Shown: piece after piece, positions 7,514-17,013 of the stretch
How positions within the stretch are numbered: the first letter of the stretch is position 1
How the letters are laid out: each line of letters starts with the position of its first letter
From: Paracoccaceae bacterium
GTDB lineage: Bacteria > Pseudomonadota > Alphaproteobacteria > Rhodobacterales > Rhodobacteraceae
Assembly (NCBI GenBank): GCA_019090795.1
Contig: JAHRVG010000057.1
Coordinates: 1 to 35,347 of the forward strand
Length of the DNA: 35,347 nt
Direction of reading: 5' to 3'
Translations under genes and position numbers: made by a program
The notes under the pieces: model-generated
Databases searched by the model: none
Told to the model about the DNA's origin: nothing
The model's input: the letters and a program-made list of their open reading frames with translations, nothing else

Positions 7514-8245
7514 ATGTCACGAGAAGGTAAATCATCTGGTCGCGGTCAGCGCGACCTGCGCGTCCGCGTCAAGAGCGCTAAGGGCCGGAAACTTTCCTCT
7601 ACCCTCTGGCTCGACCGCCAGCTGAATGACCCCTATGTACAAAAAGCGCTGAAAGACGGCTATCGCGGTCGTGCGGCTTATAAAATTCTGGAACTGGATG
7701 ACAAATTCCGCTTCCTTGTTCCCGGCGCACGGGTGGTTGATCTGGGCAGCGCGCCGGGTGGCTGGTTGCAGGTGGCCGCCAAACGGGTGAACGCCCTTGG
7801 TACGCGCAAAAGTAAACAAGTAGGCACCATTCTGGGGGTTGATCTGCAAGAGGTTGACCCGGTTCCCGGCACGACAATACACGTTCTCGATTTCATGGAG
7901 GATGATGCCGACATAAAGGTCAAAGAATGGCTTGGCGGCGAGGCTGACGTGGTGATGTCCGACATGGCTGCGGCCTCATGTGGCCACAAACAAACCGACC
8001 ACTTGCGGATCATCGCACTTTGCGAAGCGGCTGCCTATTTCGCTTTTGATGTGCTGGCCGAGGATGGCACTTTTGTGGCCAAGGTGCTGGCAGGCGGTGC
8101 CGAAGGCGAGCTGCAAAAACTGCTGAAAGAGAAATTTACCAAGGTAATGAACGTAAAACCCCCCGCCAGCCGCTCCACCAGCTCGGAAAAATTTGTCGTC
8201 GCTACCGGTTTTCGCGGTCGCGAATTCAATTCGGGGTTAACTTGA
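7514..8245 (+). CDS. rlmE: 23S rRNA (uridine-2'-O)-methyltransferase RlmE (FtsJ)
   Basis: The 243-residue protein has a basic N-terminal leader followed by an RrmJ/FtsJ Rossmann methyltransferase fold. The substrate-side [14 protein letters not shown] segment contains the conserved Lys. The SAM-binding motif is [11 protein letters not shown] near residue 75, the acidic loop is GVDLQEVD, the catalytic Asp lies in [12 protein letters not shown], and the late catalytic Lys is in [10 protein letters not shown]. The enzyme methylates the 2'-OH of U2552 in the ribosomal A loop. An AGGAAT ribosome site precedes the ATG. It follows ppx by 9 bp and converges on the ureohydrolase gene with a shared inverted repeat between them. 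Confidence 0.95.
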   Translation: MSREGKSSGRGQRDLRVRVKSAKGRKLSSTLWLDRQLNDPYVQKALKDGYRGRAAYKILELDDKFRFLVPGARVVDLGSAPGGWLQVAAKRVNALGTRKSKQVGTILGVDLQEVDPVPGTTIHVLDFMEDDADIKVKEWLGGEADVVMSDMAAASCGHKQTDHLRIIALCEAAAYFAFDVLAEDGTFVAKVLAGGAEGELQKLLKEKFTKVMNVKPPASRSTSSEKFVVATGFRGREFNSGLT

Positions 8246-8289
8246 ATCACATTGCGGCTCTGACGGCATTCTAAGGTGCTGATATCACG

Positions 8290-8332
8290 GGCGTTTTGAT
8301 CCACTCAGTGGTTAACCTTTTATCAAAACGCC
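8290..8332. terminator. Inverted repeat between convergent rlmE and ureohydrolase genes, probable bidirectional terminator
   Basis: Perfect 11-bp arms, GGCGTTTTGAT (8290-8300) and ATCAAAACGCC (8322-8332), enclose 21 bases that contain a small inner dyad (CCACT/AGTGG). The right arm ends exactly at the stop codon of the minus-strand gene. There is no long T-tract after the full stem, so termination efficiency is uncertain. Confidence 0.5.
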
Positions 8333-9292
8333 TTATTCACCTTTTCTGGCGTGGAAAATAAACCCAAGAAAGTTCAACAACAACTGTGCCGCCAATATCG
8401 AGGTGCCCCCCGTCTGGTCATAATCCGGCGCGACCTCGACCAGATCTATGCCGATCACCTCGTGGTTTTGCGCCACAAGTTGCAGCAGCTCTAGAATCTC
8501 GTAATACAAAAAACCGCCATGGCTCGGCGTTCCGGTCCCCGGTGCAATCGAGGGGCAGAAGGCATCAATGTCGATGGTCACATAGACCTTGGCACCTTGG
8601 GGTATTCGCTTGGCGGCTTTGGCGACCCCCATGGCGCGAAAATGGCGCACAGACTGGATGTCTGACCCCATTTCGCGCGCTGCGACGTAACCTTCACGCG
8701 CGGTCGAGGATACGTTACGGATGCCGTATTGCGACAGGCCGGTGACATAGTCCTTTTCTGCGGCGCGGCGCATCGGGTTGCCATGGCCAAAGCGCACACC
8801 GTGGCGCTCATCGACAAAATCAAGGTGGGCGTCGATTTGCAAAATGTGGAAATCCCTTTGGTTGTCAAAGGCGTTGATGCAGGGAATGTTAACGGAATGA
8901 TCGCCGCCAATCACCACTGGCAGCGCGCCGGCAGCCAACGCCTTGCGCACACCGTATTCGATGTTCAGATGGCTTTGGACAGTGTCGGTGTGAATAATAT
9001 CCGCATCCCCCATATCGACGATCTTCACGTCCGATCCCAGATAGGTTGCGTCATCCTCATGGTCATATGCGCCTGCATGGCCAAAGGAAAACAGGGTTGA
9101 GGCCTCCCGTACTCCGCGCGGGCCAAAGCGTGCACCGGCGCGGAATTGTGCGCCGCAATCAAAGGGGGCACCCAAGACCGCCACATCGCAATCCAGCGTA
9201 TCCCAATCAGAAACATAGGGTTTTTTAGCGAATGTAGGAATGCCCACAAATGGCAGGTTCAACCGCCCAGTTTCATATCCGTGTTCACGCAT
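8333..9292 (-). CDS. speB: Agmatinase-family ureohydrolase
   Basis: The 319-residue protein carries the complete binuclear manganese site of arginase/agmatinase enzymes: GGDHS (His132), DAHLD (Asp154, His156, Asp158) and DIDAFCPSIAPGTGTP (Asp241, Asp243). Length and motifs fit the agmatinase branch, which makes putrescine plus urea from agmatine. Related ureohydrolases act on guanidinobutyrate, guanidinopropionate or other guanidino compounds, and the substrate cannot be fixed from motifs alone. No arginine decarboxylase or transporter sits next to it to help. It is a single-gene unit on the minus strand, divergent from the TDT transporter at 9407 and convergent with rlmE. Confidence 0.85.
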   Translation of the reverse strand: MREHGYETGRLNLPFVGIPTFAKKPYVSDWDTLDCDVAVLGAPFDCGAQFRAGARFGPRGVREASTLFSFGHAGAYDHEDDATYLGSDVKIVDMGDADIIHTDTVQSHLNIEYGVRKALAAGALPVVIGGDHSVNIPCINAFDNQRDFHILQIDAHLDFVDERHGVRFGHGNPMRRAAEKDYVTGLSQYGIRNVSSTAREGYVAAREMGSDIQSVRHFRAMGVAKAAKRIPQGAKVYVTIDIDAFCPSIAPGTGTPSHGGFLYYEILELLQLVAQNHEVIGIDLVEVAPDYDQTGGTSILAAQLLLNFLGFIFHARKGE

Positions 9293-9406
9293 AGCGTTCT
9301 CCTGTTACTGCCCAACCCTGCGACGAGACCGCGCGAAAGACAAGCGACACTTGTATGAAAGGGCGATCCGTTGCAGGTTGCGTGAAATTTGGTAGTGGAG
9401 CCCAGT

Positions 9407-10366
9407 ATGATCCTTAAAACCCCCTTGTGGAAACGCACACCGCCCGCGATCTTCCCCATTTGCCTTGGGTATATGGGGCTGGGGCTTGCGTGGCGCGGCA
9501 GCGCCGAAGTCCTGCCTATCCCCCCTTTTATCGGGGGAATATTGCTCGGTCTCTCAACCGCCTTTTTTCTATATTTTCTGGCGTTTTATATCGCCAAACT
9601 GATCGGGCGTCCTTCTGTCATCTTTGATGATCTCAAGGTTCCGCCTCTGCGCGCGGGCGTGGCCGCGATCCCCATGAGCATGATGCTGTTGGCCGCGGCC
9701 TTGCTGCCGTTTAATATCTCCGTGCCGCAGGTCTGGTGGACTGGCGTGATCATGCAGTACATCGCCACCTTCGCGGTGATCTACGCGATCTGGAAAGACC
9801 CGCCAGAAAAACGCGTTTTCTCGCCCTTTATGTACCTGACCTTTGTTGGTCCCATTGTTGGGCCAATTGCGGGGATCAAACTGGGGTACGAGACCGAGAG
9901 CCTTTGGCTGACTATCGGTGCTTTGGCTGCGTTTGTGGTGATCACTGTGGGCTGTGGGTTCCGGCTGGCTAAGGTTGTTCCAGCTCAGCCCCTGCGCCCG
10001 TCACTGGCAATCGTTCTCGCTCCAATTTCCCTGTTTGCGCTGTCCTTTGGGCAGTTGGGTATGGAGGGGCTTTTCGCGTTCTTTTACTGGTTTTCCTGGG
10101 CGGGTTTTGTCGCTTTGGTCGTGTTGTTGCCCTGGATGACCAAAGGCGGCTGGACGCCAATGTGGGGGGCTATTACCTTTCCCTTTGCGGCTTTCACCAA
10201 TGTACAGATCCAGGCGGTTTCCAAAGGCTATGAGTTCATCGCCGAAGTTGGTGTTATTTTGGGTCTGGCAGTGGCAACTCCCATCGTATTTTACGTTTTA
10301 TACCGTGCTACCATGGAGTGGGTGACGGGTGCCTTGTCGGAAAAAACTGGTGCGGCCGTCGTATAA
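9407..10366 (+). CDS. TDT family transporter (TehA/SLAC1-like, tellurite-resistance/dicarboxylate type)
   Basis: The 319-residue protein is very hydrophobic, with about ten membrane segments. It starts with the PPAIFPICLGYMGLGLAWRG segment typical of TehA/SLAC1 proteins, followed by repeated pairs of helices and the late ...PFAAFTNVQIQ helix pair. Family members are anion channels or dicarboxylate exporters; the 'tellurite resistance' name reflects an overexpression phenotype. The ATG at 9407 is chosen because GGAG lies six bases upstream. An in-frame TTG at 9389 lacks such a site. The gene is divergent from the ureohydrolase and is followed by a strong terminator, so it is probably monocistronic. 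Substrate unknown. Confidence 0.8.
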   Translation: MILKTPLWKRTPPAIFPICLGYMGLGLAWRGSAEVLPIPPFIGGILLGLSTAFFLYFLAFYIAKLIGRPSVIFDDLKVPPLRAGVAAIPMSMMLLAAALLPFNISVPQVWWTGVIMQYIATFAVIYAIWKDPPEKRVFSPFMYLTFVGPIVGPIAGIKLGYETESLWLTIGALAAFVVITVGCGFRLAKVVPAQPLRPSLAIVLAPISLFALSFGQLGMEGLFAFFYWFSWAGFVALVVLLPWMTKGGWTPMWGAITFPFAAFTNVQIQAVSKGYEFIAEVGVILGLAVATPIVFYVLYRATMEWVTGALSEKTGAAVV

Positions 10367-10374
10367 AACAGATA

Positions 10375-10411
10375 AGCTCTGCAGTTTTCATAACTGTGGG
10401 GCTTTCCTTTT
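10375..10411 (+). terminator. Rho-independent terminator after the TDT transporter gene
   Basis: A 12-bp stem (arms 10375-10386 and 10392-10403, three G-U pairs, loop TTCAT) is followed by TTCCTTTT. It starts 8 bp after the transporter stop codon and lies upstream of guaB. Confidence 0.65.
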
Positions 10412-10430
10412 GCCTGCGCCCATGAAATAG

Positions 10431-11920
<1,490 letters not shown>

Positions 11921-11921
<1 letters not shown>

Positions 11922-13099
11922 TGACACCTGCAGCAAGATACAGCGCCGCGATAGAGGTGCTCGACGGGTTTTTGGCGGGTAATCCGGCAGAAAAGCTGCT
12001 GAGCAACTGGGCAAGGCGCAACCGGTATGCCGGTTCCAAGGATCGCGCAGCGGTGCGGGATATTGTGTTTGATTGCCTGCGTAATCTGCGGTCTTATCAA
12101 TGGGTTGCCGGATTTAGTGGCGGTCGTGCACTGGCACTTGGCCATTGTCTGACACATACATTGCAGCCCCAAGAGGTGTTTTCGGGGCAAGGCTATGCCC
12201 CCACACCTTTGGATGGGGATGAATTGGCAGCATATGAGAGCGATCACAATCTTGCCAGTGAAGGCGAGGATTGTGATGTGCAGGATTGGCTGATTGACCC
12301 GCTCAAACAATCGCTAGGGGACAGTTTTAGCGAGACTTGCCAGATAATGCGCAACCGCGCGCCAGTGGATTTACGGGTGAACTTGCGCAAATCGGACAGG
12401 GCGGCCGCGCAAGCGGCGCTGGCGCTCGAGGATATACTGACCGAACCGGTTGATTTCGTCGATACCGCCTTGCGTGTGTTGGAAAATCCGCGCCGCGTGG
12501 CCGGTTCCAAGCCCTTTCTTGATGGGCGGGTCGAATTGCAAGACGCTGCCTCACAGGCTGTTGTGGCTATGTTACCCTTGGAAGGTTCTCCGCGTGTGCT
12601 GGATTATTGTGCAGGTGGCGGGGGCAAAACATTGGCCATTGCCGCCCTTGCGCCAAGCGCGCGCATCACCGCCTATGATCAAAGCACTGCCCGCCTTATG
12701 CCGTTACAGGAGCGTGCCAAACGGGCAGGTGTACCGGTGCGGTTGCTCAAACAGCATCCACAAGAGAAGGACGGGCTTTATGATCTGGTGTTGATAGATG
12801 CGCCGTGCAGTGGCTCCGGTTCTTGGCGGCGCAATCCAGAGGCCAAGTGGCGGCTGAACCCCGAGACACTGGCGGAATTGAACGAAACCCAGTCCGGAAT
12901 TCTGAACAAAGCCAAAAACCTTGTCACCCCCGGAGGCACGTTAGCTTTTGTGACCTGTTCTGTTCTGAGGGCAGAAAACGAGCAACAAGTCGCGCGGTTT
13001 TCCAAGGAAAACACCGATTGGCGAGTCACGCTGGAACACCGGTTCAATTTGCTTGATGGTGGGGATGGTTTTTATCTGGCGCTACTCACTAAAGAATAA
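11921..13099 (+). CDS. RsmB/NOP-family RNA cytosine-C5 methyltransferase
   Basis: The protein is 392 residues from the ATG that overlaps the guaB stop (TAATG). The N-terminal part is an all-helical NusB-like region (to about residue 130), followed by a Rossmann methyltransferase fold. The SAM motif is VLDYCAGGGGKTLA. The two Cys typical of RNA m5C methyltransferases are in DAPCSGSG (Cys296, release) and TCSVLRAENE (Cys346, nucleophile). This points to a 16S rRNA m5C967-type enzyme (RsmB), but RsmF-like or tRNA targets cannot be excluded. An upstream in-frame start at 11825 would lie wholly inside guaB and is not used. Coupling to guaB implies cotranscription; there is a promoter-like gap before cckA. 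Confidence 0.88.
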
Positions 13100-13111
13100 G
13101 ACTACCATAGA

Positions 13112-13139
13112 TTGAATTTCGGTGGAGTTTATGTATTGT
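13112..13139 (+). promoter_or_regulatory. Possible promoter upstream of cckA
   Basis: TTGAAT (13112-13117) and TATTGT (13134-13139) are spaced by 16 bases in the 91-bp gap before the CckA start. This is a modest match to a sigma-70-type promoter. Confidence 0.3.
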
Positions 13140-13190
13140 TAACCTGAAACGGGGCAATTGTGCTTCATAATTCATAATTTCAGGCATAAT

Positions 13191-14990
13191 ATGTATCAAT
13201 ACAGATTGCAGGGCTGGATGTTGGGCGGCGCACTTGCCAGCTTGCTTGCGGGAACCATTCTATTGATGGCGCACGGCGATGGCAGCGGGCACCTGATGGC
13301 CGGAGGGGCCATTACGGCGGCCGGTTTCATGTCAGTGATCGCCTTTTTCGGGCGTAGTAACCCCTCTGCCCGATCTTCTGACAATGCGGTGGAAGAAAAG
13401 CCTGCTGCCAAGGTGTCCAACCTCTTTTCACATAATATTGTCCCCCCTGATGATACCGTTGCGCGGGCCAAACAGGACCCGGTTCAGCACCAAACAGCCC
13501 GTGCTTTTGTTAAAGGGTACGAAAATTTTCCAATAGCTTTGCTGCGCATAGAATCCGACGACCGGGTCACGCATTGCAACAAGGTGGCTCGCGATTATCT
13601 CGGGTTGGAGAGGGGGGAAAATCCGCGTTTCGATGAATTGGTTCTGGGGTTGGGGCGCAGCGTTCCAGCTTGGGTGGAAACAATCCGAAAATCGAAAAAA
13701 AACTCGCAACCTGAAATGCTGGAAACCAAAAGGGAGAATGCGACTTCTATGTTGCAGGTGAGCCTGATTGGTGATGTCACCACGCCAGTAGGAACCTTGT
13801 TGGCAACCCTTAGTGATGCAACCCAGTTGCAATCTTTGCAGGCGCAGTTTGTGCAAAGCCAGAAAATGCAGGCCATTGGGCAGTTGGCGGGGGGGGTCGC
13901 CCATGATTTTAACAACTTGCTGACCGCTATTTCCGGCTATTGCGATCTGCTGCTGATTAGGTATGAGCGGGGCGATCCGGATTACGGTGATCTGGTGCAA
14001 ATCAGCCAGAACTCCAATCGTGCTGCCGCGTTGGTCGGGCAACTGCTGGCGTTCTCGCGCAAACAAACCCTGCAGCCCCAAGTGATGCGGTTGAATGATG
14101 CCCTGTCCGAGCTGACACATCTGCTCAATCGACTTGTTGGGGAAAAAGTTCAGCTGCACACGGAATATGGCAAGGAACTACCGGATATTTTTGTAGACCA
14201 CCGGCAGCTTGAACAGGTGATCATGAACCTTGTGGTTAACGCTCGTGATGCGATGCCCGCCGGGGGAGAAGTGCTGGTAACGTCGGGGAAAAGGGTTTTG
14301 ACCGAGGATAAGGTGATTCAGAAAGCTACAGTTCCCGCCGGTACTTATGTCACCATCAAAGTCAGGGATACCGGCTGCGGTATCCGCAAAGACCAGATGC
14401 AGAAAATCTTTGAACCTTTCTATAGCACCAAAAAAGTTGGCGAAGGCACCGGATTGGGCCTATCGATGGTTTATGGCATTATCAAACAGACCGGCGGGTT
14501 TATCTTTGTCCAAAGCACCGAGGGGCAGGGCACCACATTTACGATCTTTTTACCGGAACATGATGGCTCGGTTGTGAATGTTGAACCGGCAAAAGAGGTC
14601 AAAACCGGAGGCCCGAAAGCTCTTAATGGGTTATCGGTAATGCTGGTTGAAGACGAGGCTCCCGTGCGTGCTTTTGCAGCGCGCGCGCTCAAGATGCACG
14701 GCGTTGATGTGACTGAAGCCTCTTGTGCAGAGGTAGCACTGGAAATCCTGCAAGACCCGGAGCATTTCGTCGATATTATCGTATCGGATGTGGTGATGCC
14801 GGGCATGGACGGGCCAACATGGGTGCGTAAAGCGCTGGAGCAACGCCCTGATGTCAAAGTGGTTTTTGTTTCCGGCTATGCCGAGGAAACATTTGCCCGC
14901 GAACACGCTGAAAACCCGAATGCCATTTTTCTGCCTAAACCGTTTTCGTTGAAGCAATTGATCGAGACGGTGCGGGAATTGTCCCGTTAA
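13191..14990 (+). CDS. cckA: Hybrid sensor histidine kinase/phosphatase CckA
   Basis: The 599-residue protein has two membrane segments (about residues 8-26 and 34-54), a cytoplasmic PAS-like region (about 115-225), then the DHp/H-box (IGQLAGGVAHDFNN, phospho-acceptor His238). A HATPase with N box (NLVVNARDAM), DTGCG and GTGLGLS boxes follows, and a C-terminal receiver with Asp533 in SDVVMPGMDG and the conserved Lys in LPKPFS. This order and H-box are those of CckA, which through ChpT controls CtrA phosphorylation. It is shorter than Caulobacter CckA (691) because of a smaller N-terminal sensory part. The ATG at 13191 is preferred (AGG six bases upstream) over a TTG at 13158. CtrA and ChpT genes are not in the window. 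Confidence 0.9.
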   Translation: MYQYRLQGWMLGGALASLLAGTILLMAHGDGSGHLMAGGAITAAGFMSVIAFFGRSNPSARSSDNAVEEKPAAKVSNLFSHNIVPPDDTVARAKQDPVQHQTARAFVKGYENFPIALLRIESDDRVTHCNKVARDYLGLERGENPRFDELVLGLGRSVPAWVETIRKSKKNSQPEMLETKRENATSMLQVSLIGDVTTPVGTLLATLSDATQLQSLQAQFVQSQKMQAIGQLAGGVAHDFNNLLTAISGYCDLLLIRYERGDPDYGDLVQISQNSNRAAALVGQLLAFSRKQTLQPQVMRLNDALSELTHLLNRLVGEKVQLHTEYGKELPDIFVDHRQLEQVIMNLVVNARDAMPAGGEVLVTSGKRVLTEDKVIQKATVPAGTYVTIKVRDTGCGIRKDQMQKIFEPFYSTKKVGEGTGLGLSMVYGIIKQTGGFIFVQSTEGQGTTFTIFLPEHDGSVVNVEPAKEVKTGGPKALNGLSVMLVEDEAPVRAFAARALKMHGVDVTEASCAEVALEILQDPEHFVDIIVSDVVMPGMDGPTWVRKALEQRPDVKVVFVSGYAEETFAREHAENPNAIFLPKPFSLKQLIETVRELSR

Positions 14991-14999
14991 CGCAGTGAT

Positions 15000-15596
15000 T
15001 TACTTGCGAAACCGCTCGTAGAGTTCAAAATCCGCCGCATAGGTTTTGCGGAGCTGTCGTTGTAATTCGGGGCTGAGCGAAAGCTCGGCCGCAGGCGAGC
15101 TATTGGCATGCCCAAGGGCAACCGAACGCCCCAAGCGGTTTTCCAGAAACCGGACCATGCCCTCCATATCGTCATAGCAATACAGATAACTCATTCCCAT
15201 TTCCCCGTTCTTGTCACCCAAAAACCTCGCTTGCGATCCGACGCGGGCAAACTCTGGAGGCTCATCAGACAAATAGGCCGCTACAAACTGATCGAAACTG
15301 AGGTCCTCTGTGCTGTTGTTGCTGCCTTGAATATCGTCACGCCCCCGATAGCGATACCAGCTGCCAAGCCAATCCACCGGCTCGCGAATCATTGCAACCG
15401 TATCCGGCTCATCCCCGGTTAAGGTCATGACAAAGGGTTCCAGCAGGCGTTTGTATTTGCGTAAGGGGGTGTGTTTGGCGTTGGGGGATTTTGAGAGCCG
15501 AATATCACATTTGCTGCCAAGGGCCATCTCGATAGACGTAGACGCGGTTTTTGGTGTTGCAAAAAAAACCAGACTTTCTTTCAGAAAAATCATCAT
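15000..15596 (-). CDS. Small sulfotransferase-family protein
   Basis: The 198-residue protein has the two PAPS-binding signatures of sulfotransferases: an N-terminal 5'-phosphosulfate loop in FFATPKTASTSIE and a 3'-phosphate motif in MIREPVDWLGSWYRYR. These enzymes move sulfate from PAPS to a hydroxyl or amine of a sugar, lipid or small molecule; the acceptor is unknown. No signal peptide is visible. The gene sits on the minus strand between cckA (9 bp away, tail to tail) and recA, an odd place for a biosynthetic enzyme. Tandem ATGs (15596, 15593) make the exact start uncertain by one codon. Confidence 0.75.
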   Translation of the reverse strand: MMIFLKESLVFFATPKTASTSIEMALGSKCDIRLSKSPNAKHTPLRKYKRLLEPFVMTLTGDEPDTVAMIREPVDWLGSWYRYRGRDDIQGSNNSTEDLSFDQFVAAYLSDEPPEFARVGSQARFLGDKNGEMGMSYLYCYDDMEGMVRFLENRLGRSVALGHANSSPAAELSLSPELQRQLRKTYAADFELYERFRK

Positions 15597-15689
15597 AAAG
15601 TTTACTGCGCCCCAAGGTTATTTACATTTTTACTGCGATTTTTACCAATCATAAACCTTCCTGAACAATTGTGGAATTGAAATTTTTAC

Positions 15690-15718
15690 TTGATATGTTC
15701 TCCTTTTAGTCCCATAAA
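15690..15718 (+). promoter_or_regulatory. Putative recA promoter
   Basis: TTGATA (15690-15695) and CATAAA (15713-15718) are separated by 17 bases. Transcription would start near 15725, directly before the LexA operator at 15728-15742. The -10 element is weak but the spacing is ideal. Confidence 0.45.
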
Positions 15719-15727
15719 TCAATAGAG

Positions 15728-15742
15728 GAACAAGAGCAGAAC
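15728..15742 (+). promoter_or_regulatory. LexA operator (SOS box) of recA
   Basis: GAAC-N7-GAAC (spacer AAGAGCA) is a perfect match to the alphaproteobacterial SOS box. It lies 51 bp upstream of the recA ATG and just after the predicted transcription start. A second, imperfect copy (GAAC-N7-GAAT) lies at 15663-15677. The same motif is found at lexA (24793-24807), in the same orientation relative to the gene. Confidence 0.85.
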
Positions 15743-15793
15743 ATTACCAGCGATTGCCGCTAGGCGAATGATATGAAATAAGAGGAATGAAAA

Positions 15794-16864
15794 ATGGCGA
15801 CTCCCCTACTTGATCTGAATGAAAGACGCGCAATGGATAAAGAAAAAGCACTGGACTCGGCGCTCAGCCAGATTGAACGCCAATTTGGCAAAGGTTCGAT
15901 TATGAAGTTGGGCCAGCAAGGTGCGGCATTGGATATCGAGGCTTCGTCAACAGGTTCGATCGGTCTGGATATCGCTTTGGGCATTGGCGGAATCCCAAAA
16001 GGGCGGGTTATCGAGGTTTATGGCCCGGAAAGCTCGGGCAAAACGACACTGACGCTGCATTGTATTGCGGAAATGCAGAAGACTGGTGGCGTTTGTGCAT
16101 TTGTTGATGCTGAACACGCGTTGGACCCGACCTATGCCAAAAAGCTGGGGGTCAATCTGGACGATTTGTTGATCGCCCAGCCAGACACTGGCGAGCAGGC
16201 GTTGGAAATTACTGACACCCTCGTGCGTTCCGGTGCCATTGACATGGTGGTGATCGATTCGGTTGCCGCGCTAACCCCCAAGTCGGAGCTTGAGGGGGAT
16301 ATGGGGGATCATCAGGTCGGCGCACAGGCGCGACTCATGAGCCAGGCAATGCGTAAGCTGACCGGCTCTATCGCGAAATCGGGCTGTACTGTGTTCTTTA
16401 TCAACCAGATCCGGATGAAAATCGGTGTGATGTTTGGTTCGCCAGAAACCACATCAGGCGGTAATGCGTTGAAATTCTATGCTTCTGTTCGGCTGGATAT
16501 TCGCCGTATCGGGGCAATCAAGGATCGCGATGAAATCGTTGGCAACGCGACGCGGGTTAAAGTCGTAAAAAACAAGGTCGCGCCTCCGTTCAAACAGGTC
16601 GAGTTCGACATCATGTATGGCGAAGGTATTTCCAAACGAGGCGAGTTGATTGATCTGGGCGTCAAAGCCGGCATTGTCGAAAAATCGGGTTCCTGGTTTT
16701 CTTATGGTGATCAACGTATCGGGCAGGGCCGCGAAAATGCCAAGAAGTTCATGAAAGAACACCCGATGGTAGCCTATGAGATCGAGGATAAAATTCGCGC
16801 CGCACACGGTCTGGATTTTGATATGCCTCCGCCCACTGCGGATGACGAGGTGGTTGAGAAGTAA
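15794..16864 (+). CDS. recA: Recombinase RecA
   Basis: The 356-residue protein has the full RecA core: Walker [10 protein letters not shown] (residues 77-85), Walker B-like VVIDSVAAL, the L1/L2 DNA-binding loops (the latter in [15 protein letters not shown]), and an acidic C-terminal tail. It binds single-stranded DNA, catalyses strand exchange, and as a nucleoprotein filament triggers LexA self-cleavage. A SOS box precedes it and lexA lies 7 kb downstream in the same window. The start is ATG with a GAGGAATGAAAA ribosome region. A strong terminator follows at 16914-16940. Confidence 0.98.
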   Translation: MATPLLDLNERRAMDKEKALDSALSQIERQFGKGSIMKLGQQGAALDIEASSTGSIGLDIALGIGGIPKGRVIEVYGPESSGKTTLTLHCIAEMQKTGGVCAFVDAEHALDPTYAKKLGVNLDDLLIAQPDTGEQALEITDTLVRSGAIDMVVIDSVAALTPKSELEGDMGDHQVGAQARLMSQAMRKLTGSIAKSGCTVFFINQIRMKIGVMFGSPETTSGGNALKFYASVRLDIRRIGAIKDRDEIVGNATRVKVVKNKVAPPFKQVEFDIMYGEGISKRGELIDLGVKAGIVEKSGSWFSYGDQRIGQGRENAKKFMKEHPMVAYEIEDKIRAAHGLDFDMPPPTADDEVVEK

Positions 16865-16913
16865 AAATATTATGCGCTCCGCGCGGGGATAACTGGGGCG
16901 AATTCGAATTAGG

Positions 16914-16940
16914 GCGTCGGGGTGAAACTCCGGCGCTTTT
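16914..16940 (+). terminator. Rho-independent terminator of recA
   Basis: A 9-bp stem (GCGTCGGGG / CTCCGGCGC with two G-U pairs, loop TGAAA) is followed by TTTT, 50 bp after the recA stop. A second small hairpin with TTTT (GCGG-TAAA-CCGC, 16971-16986) lies further on, just before alaS. Confidence 0.75.
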
Positions 16941-17013
16941 GCTTTGGCCTGTGGACAGATTAAGGGCGGGGCGGTAAACCGCTTTTACGCTTAACTTTGC
17001 AGGAAAAATCCCG

